From NCBI GenBank assembly GCA_021307315.1, contig JAJSPD010000008.1, positions 186,001 to 250,000 on the forward strand: DNA of 64,000 bases, written 5' to 3'. Below, one piece after another: positions 59,372 through 64,000 of this stretch. Positions within the stretch are counted from its first letter, which is position 1; each line of letters starts with the position of its first letter. The notes under the pieces were generated by a model. It saw only the letters and a list, made by a program, of their open reading frames with translations. It was not told the DNA's origin and made no database searches. Position numbers and translations under genes: made by a program. This DNA comes from Bisporella sp. PMI_857. Lineage: Eukaryota; Ascomycota; Leotiomycetes; Helotiales; Helotiaceae.

Positions 59372-60443
59372 GTGTTTGTGTAACGTGTCTTGGTCGTTGA
59401 AGAAATAATGGATTTTTTGAGCAGCTACAGCGAGAGTTGTGGTCTACGTTAATCGCTCTAGTTCTCAAATGTAATACCTGACGACTGTTCGCGTTTGTTG
59501 GTGTTGACAGTTTGCAGGTTGGAGTATACTTTGAAGTAGAAGTCAGATTGGAGTTGGCATTCGCTAAGCCTCACTAAGCCTTAGGTGGTGTAGAAGTACG
59601 GTAAATATGGTTACCACAACAGGCTGTAGCCAGTCGCCGGCGGAAATCGATACTGATATGTAGGGAAGAAGGAGTCGAGGGTAGGATATTGCAAAGTTCC
59701 AGCTTAAAAGCCCTTACATATCCGAAGTCACATTGTCGTATTGCAAATTCACAGGCACTAACTCTATACAGGAACTCACGAAGCACTGGGTTCCTCCATT
59801 TATTCTGGCTCGAGTTCACCCCCGGACCCTTGAATGATGATGTACCAAAGAATTGATTCTCAAGTGGCATTTCCGGGTCAAGTATAGTGCCTTGCAACAA
59901 GGCAATAACGATACTATTTATCGTTTTCAAAAACTTCCCCTGCCAGGTTTACCACCTTGTATCAAAATCCCAGATTTGAGGATTCGACCCCCCATGAAAG
60001 ATGGATCCTTTTTGTTGCTACACGGTGGCGGCGGTGGTGATCTTATACAGATGTCATCGTCAAGAGAAGTCGGACGTATTGGTTTTCTAAACTTTAAGAA
60101 TATAAGAAAAGGAAAAGATTTACCTGTTGCTCAAGCTCTCTCCGTATTCCAGTTTTACAAATTCGGTATTCGTTAGCTCAATCAAGCTTTTGATTTTCTT
60201 CACCTGTACATCGGTTTTCAAGCTCTGCTAGCTTACTGCGGGATCTAGTTCAGCAGCCTCCGTTGTCTCGGTTTTCTAAAACGTGTGCGAAACTGATTCA
60301 AGATTACAAAAGACACTTAAAAATTTGATGAAAAGTCGCTCTTGTTAGGTATTCATTCTTTCTTTTGAATGTCTCAAGTCTTTTAACCCTTGTATAACTC
60401 TTATTAGCTTGGCGACTTAGGCTTTACGGTCAAACATACCAAG
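59372..60443. other. intergenic, no gene supported
   Basis: A minus-strand frame at 59574-59930 has no ATG at its start and no known domain. Nothing else recognised. Confidence 0.4.
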
Positions 60444-61019
60444 ATGATCTTCACAAGCACCGTTGTTAAGTGCATCGCTCTGGCCTTTGTAGGCATTTCA
60501 TTAGTTAACCTTGTTTGCCCTAGAGCCAGCGCGATGATACTACTATCATTGGCTACAGACTGCATCTACGGCTGGCTGTTACTTCACCTCCCGACAAGCG
60601 TTGCTAGACTTTACATATGGGGCTGAAACTCCCAAATAGGCTGAAGCAAAAACCACCAGCAAAGCAAAAACACTTGTCTATGGCGGAAAAAACTCGCAGG
60701 CGGTCAGCAGACCGGCAAGTGGATATATCTCTCACCTGGAATGGTGGAAAGAAGATAAAGTTGCGGCGGAGATTATGTAATTTCAAAGAGGCGGGAAACT
60801 CGAGGAAGTTATGCGTTTACCTAAGGCTGATGATGGATGTACCTTCCACCAGCTGGCTATGCCCAGGGACTTGGCTCTGAGGTTGGCCGGATGTAGCTGT
60901 AGAAGGACTGGAAGGGCAAAGACACTACTATTGACTTCAAGCTCCCGTTTAAGAACGATATTAAAGTGATCCCTAGCACCCATCAGCGCCGGCCTCAAAA
61001 GTCCCCGAACCCTGCGTAA
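60444..61019 (+). CDS. hypothetical secreted protein, frame interrupted
   Basis: The ATG at 60444 starts a good signal peptide (MIFTSTVVKCIALAFVGIS, LVNLVCPRASA). Protein-like segments follow in shifting frames: STAGCYFTSRQALLDFTYGA, TSKAKTLVYGGKNSQAVS, RPASGYISHLEWWKEDKVA, GGKLEEVMRLPKADDGCTFH, QLAMPRDLALRLA and DTTIDFKLPFKNDIKVI, ending at a stop at 61017-61019. The order and composition suggest one secreted protein of about 190 residues with four or more base errors, or a decaying gene. Family not recognised. Confidence 0.45.
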
Positions 61020-61198
61020 AGTCAAACCCGAAAAGCATACAATTCCTAATATCCCTAAAGTACCTGGATTTCCCAAGGTCTTGGATAAACTCACTTGAGA
61101 CCCTGATTTCATTACACGCGTATAGGGAATTTAGTCTGATTTTGAACGCATCAAACGGCTTAAATGTGGGCATCTGAAAGCTGGCTGGTATGTCATTA

Positions 61199-62833
61199 TT
61201 AGGTTCTAGAGTACGGACTGGGAGGCATATACAATTTATTCGCTATAGCTGTAAACATCTTAAATTGAACTAGGAGTAAAACGGCGTTTAAAGGTGTCTC
61301 TTTAAAGGCCACCCATAAATGGCCACGCATTGTAGTATGGTATTGGATCGTCTCTACGAGTAGACGACGGAGAAGGCCCCGCCGTGTTATGGGCTCCGGC
61401 TCAACACCCTCACCTGCTTCTGTGCGCCGCCGCTTTGCCTCTCTGCCCGATTCCATATAAACTACGTCCCTGGAAATCTTTCCGGACTGTTTCCTGAGCT
61501 TTACCTCTTGATCCGCTTCAGCCCACGTCTTGCCTTCCCCTAAGAAATGTAATAATAGCTGGAGATTATCCCAGCGATATTTTAGACTCTTCTTTTCTGC
61601 TGCGACCGAGATAGGATAGCCCTTCAGTTCGTTTACCCAGTCCGCAATATCTATCTTTTCATTGTCGCTGATAGGCCAGTATGAAAGTGGACTATTCCAG
61701 ATTGTGTCTCCGGCAGACACATAAGACTCGAAGCTTGACGGGATCGGGTGGCGGATTGTGTGATATACATATCCACTCTGAAGGAGGTCTTCCACAATCA
61801 CTGAAAGCCCCACATCGTCTGTCAACTCAGGAAGATTACCAATTGCAAAAAGACAGACATGATTTTTTTCCACATTATCGCCTACCAAGTTCAAGGATAC
61901 GACGAGATTGAGTCCATACGCTGGGACGACGTCATGACTCGATGCGGTCAAGTGATGCTGCTTCTTATAGTATTTGCGACCGTGAAGGCGCCTTTCACAC
62001 AGGATCTCCTCATGATAATCCATTCAGAAGCATGCCCCATTCTTTCCGAAATTCGGATGAAAGATAAATCTTTGGGATCAGGCACTTGATACTTAGGATG
62101 GCGTTCTTTGAGCCAATTGCTCCGCTGGTCAGGGGGAAGGTACATCACTTCTCTGGGGATGCGGGGCTTAGCCCTCTCTTTCCTGTTACTAATTTTGTGA
62201 AACCTTTGGATAATCCAGGACAACCTGGGCCGTCTAATATGTGCAAATCCCAAGACTTCAACCGTGGAGTGTAGTCGTTGCGTTTCTGCTCTGGCAGACA
62301 GTATAGAGACAGATTTGTACAAGCTGCCGCTGCGATAAACAGTTGTGCTGGAGATCCAGAGGTGAGGCACTTGAGAGTCTCAGTGAAAATCTTTCTGCTG
62401 CATAAGCGTCCAGCCTTTGGCACTAATTGGCTCCATCATGTTGAATTTTGAAGTTGGCATATTTGACAATAATCTCGAATGCTGCTTCCGACACAGCTAG
62501 ATACGTTATTTCTCGAACAATGGTCCACAGCGTATTCATGAATGTCCTCATCTCGATTAAGACGTAGAATTTAGAGGAAGTTGAAGACGCCGAGGCCCCT
62601 TCTGCAGCTCGTAATTTTCCAGTCCAGGCCTCTTCCAGGTCGTCCAGGTCATCACCTGTAAGCAGAAAGAGTTCATCCCATTTTGAAAGGAAGTTCAGAA
62701 GTCGTCTGGCTGGTTCTTCACCTCCTGATAGCTGCAAAAGCCTTATCACATTTTGCTCTGTGATATACAGACCTTCTACACGTGATTCCACAAGGGCTGC
62801 AGAGTGCAGGGTGCCAAGTTTTGTATTAGGCAT
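61199..62833 (-). CDS. hypothetical protein, frame interrupted
   Basis: Unrecognised. An ATG at 62833 opens MPNTKLGTLHSAALVESRVE, EEPARRLLNFLSKWDELFLL, TGDDLDDLEEAWTGKLRA to a stop at 62423. Coding-like sequence continues in a second frame (VMYLPPDQRSNWLKERHPKY, PDPKDLSFIRISERMGHASE) and then a third from 62023 (MDYHEEILCERRLHGRKYYK, LVVSLNLVGDNVEKNHVCLF, WVNELKGYPISVAAEKKSLK, WDNLQLLLHFLGEGKTWAEA) to 61199. The joins near 62420 and 62020 look like base errors rather than introns. It may continue the gene fragments to its right. Cytosolic, no repeats seen. Confidence 0.5.
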
Positions 62834-62903
62834 AGGTAGAGGTTAATAAACTCTGGTGATTTAAATAGGAGGAATACTTCGCTCTCTTGAGTCTTGGTTA
62901 AAG

Positions 62904-63622
62904 TCAAGTGCAGCGACAGTGCTTGGTGGAGCCTGGATCCAGTTTGATATATTTCTTCGCATTAGAAACAATGTCACTATCATCGGTCAAAACTGATTTG
63001 ATCAAACGCAGATCCAGTCACAATTGATTTCAGTTGTCTTAAAATAGAAGGTCGATATATGTCCCGAGCCCAATCAAAAATGTAGTCCACGATAAGAAGG
63101 AGCTGCAGGGAATTATCTTTAGACATTATGGAGCCACCCCAAAGGTGGAAGATGTCCTAGTACCAATTAACAAAGTAACGAATAGCCAAATATCGGGAGA
63201 TATGCAAGTGAAATATAGAAAATAAAATAGGCCTCAATCGTGCGTGATGCTCTTGGCGCTCTCTATGGATCTCCCCGATCATACTCGTAACTTCAAGAAG
63301 AGTTGGAGGTACAAGGAAAAGGACATGGGCCATTGGCTCTCGGTTGTAGGAGGAAGGGGCTAGGAATTACAACTCACAGGTTTGGTAGTGCTTAATGGTG
63401 GATACGCCAGCATCTTAACGACTTTTTCGCTCGAGGGGTGATGGGTCTGTCAGCAGAACGGCCTTTGGGACTGACGATTGACTCTTTGCGTAAAACGACC
63501 CCTTCACCCTCAATGCTATCTAATAGCCGCAAATCGTCATCCCCATCAAGACTAGCCTCCACCATAGCACCGTCAACTCTATAATCCTCGAAGGAATCGG
63601 ATTTGTTAATGCCTGGAGCCAC
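62904..63622 (-). CDS. hypothetical coding region, frame interrupted
   Basis: Minus-strand segments with clear protein character: SDSFEDYRVDGAMVEASLDG, DDDLRLLDSIEGEGVVLRKE (63622-63392), then PMAHVLFLVPPTLLEVTSMI, GEIHRERQEHHARLRPILFS, IFHLHISRYLAIRYFVNWY. After a TAG at 63157-63159 the same frame continues with DIFHLWGGSIMSKDNSLQLL, LIVDYIFDWARDIYRPSILR. A shift then gives LIKSVLTDDSDIVSNAKKYI, stopping at 62904. I do not recognise the family, though the DNSLQLLL..DYIFDWARD block looks conserved. It could be the front part of the same gene as 61199-62833. Confidence 0.5.
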
Positions 63623-63790
63623 CTACTTGCGTTACGCGATTGAGAGATATACTATTCCACTAACTAGCACGAGGCAAAATTGTGAAGGAGATGGGAAATA
63701 AGTATGAGACTTACCTAGAGGGCAAGGCTGATAAGACCACTCAGAAATAAATCCCTGGATCGAATGAAGTTCGTAAGCGCTAACCGGAAT

Positions 63791-64000
63791 CTAGATATCC
63801 AGAATTTCGCCCTTGATCTCTCTCTTAGCACTACGAACCCTTCGAGCCTCGCACCTACTCCGCTCTAATAGCAGTGGAGAGGATGCCTTTGGCCATCTCC
63901 CGAGACTCAATTCTACGGTCAACTCTGACGGCCTTGGCCTCTACCACATCAAGTCTTTCCTGAATACAGCTCTTGCTGATATTCTCGATGATGCACGTAT
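63791..64000 (-). CDS. 3' part of a gene cut by the right edge
   Basis: From the edge leftward: CIIENISKSCIQERLDVVEA, KAVRVDRRIESREMAKGIL, then TAIRAE and a TAG. One frame over, CEARRVRSAKREIKGEILDI ends at 63791. High Arg, Glu and Lys content suggests a coiled coil. It is probably an upstream exon or neighbour of the fragments at 62904-63622. Confidence 0.4.

Noticed and set aside
1..64000. CRISPR arrays, bacterial operons or prophage features
   Set aside because: Introns, gene families and spacing are those of a filamentous fungus; no regularly spaced short repeat array was seen apart from the 125-bp tandem repeat.

Overview
The window is nuclear DNA from a filamentous ascomycete (Pezizomycotina; a leotiomycete is my guess, but nothing here proves the class). 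The evidence is short GT-AG introns of about 40-120 nt, a HET-domain gene, an alpha/beta-hydrolase-NACHT-ankyrin receptor, a MeaB-type bZIP regulator, an extracellular cupredoxin protein, and many fungus-only membrane families. Genes are spaced 0.3-2.5 kb apart on both strands, with no operons.

Layout. 0-12.3 kb is mainly housekeeping: a partial gene at the left edge, the mitochondrial ADP/ATP carrier, a GPI-type cupredoxin protein, a small secreted cysteine-rich protein, a head-to-head pair of 40S ribosomal protein genes (uS7/RPS5 and eS25/RPS25) and a cytochrome-b5-like MAPR protein. 12.6-20.2 kb is accessory: a broken 2EXR gene, a diverged GTPase that matches only the first domain of EF-1alpha, and, tail to tail with it, an NLR-like receptor gene. 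20.7-38.3 kb holds a multi-pass membrane protein, the ER Hsp70 LHS1 (ending in HDEL), a GNAT acetyltransferase, a GH76 cell-wall enzyme with a GC-AG intron, another membrane protein with a 125-bp tandem repeat upstream, APC10 and several orphan genes. 38.3-50.8 kb is sparse and partly AT-rich, with an APH-type kinase and a head-to-head pair (a membrane-anchored protein of unknown role and a trypsin-like serine protease). 50.8-56.5 kb has the bZIP regulator MeaB and a HET-domain gene. 56.5-64 kb is gene-poor and then packed with orphan genes, one cut by the right edge.

The most important caution is that reading frames are broken by one- or two-base insertions and deletions in almost every conserved gene, including genes that should not tolerate loss (ADP/ATP carrier, RPS5, RPS25). 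In several cases one base of a short homopolymer appears to be missing. The simplest reading is consensus error in the assembly, so frameshifts here are not evidence of pseudogenes. I give CDS spans across these breaks and state where they lie. Intron positions were read by eye from splice consensus and reading-frame continuity.
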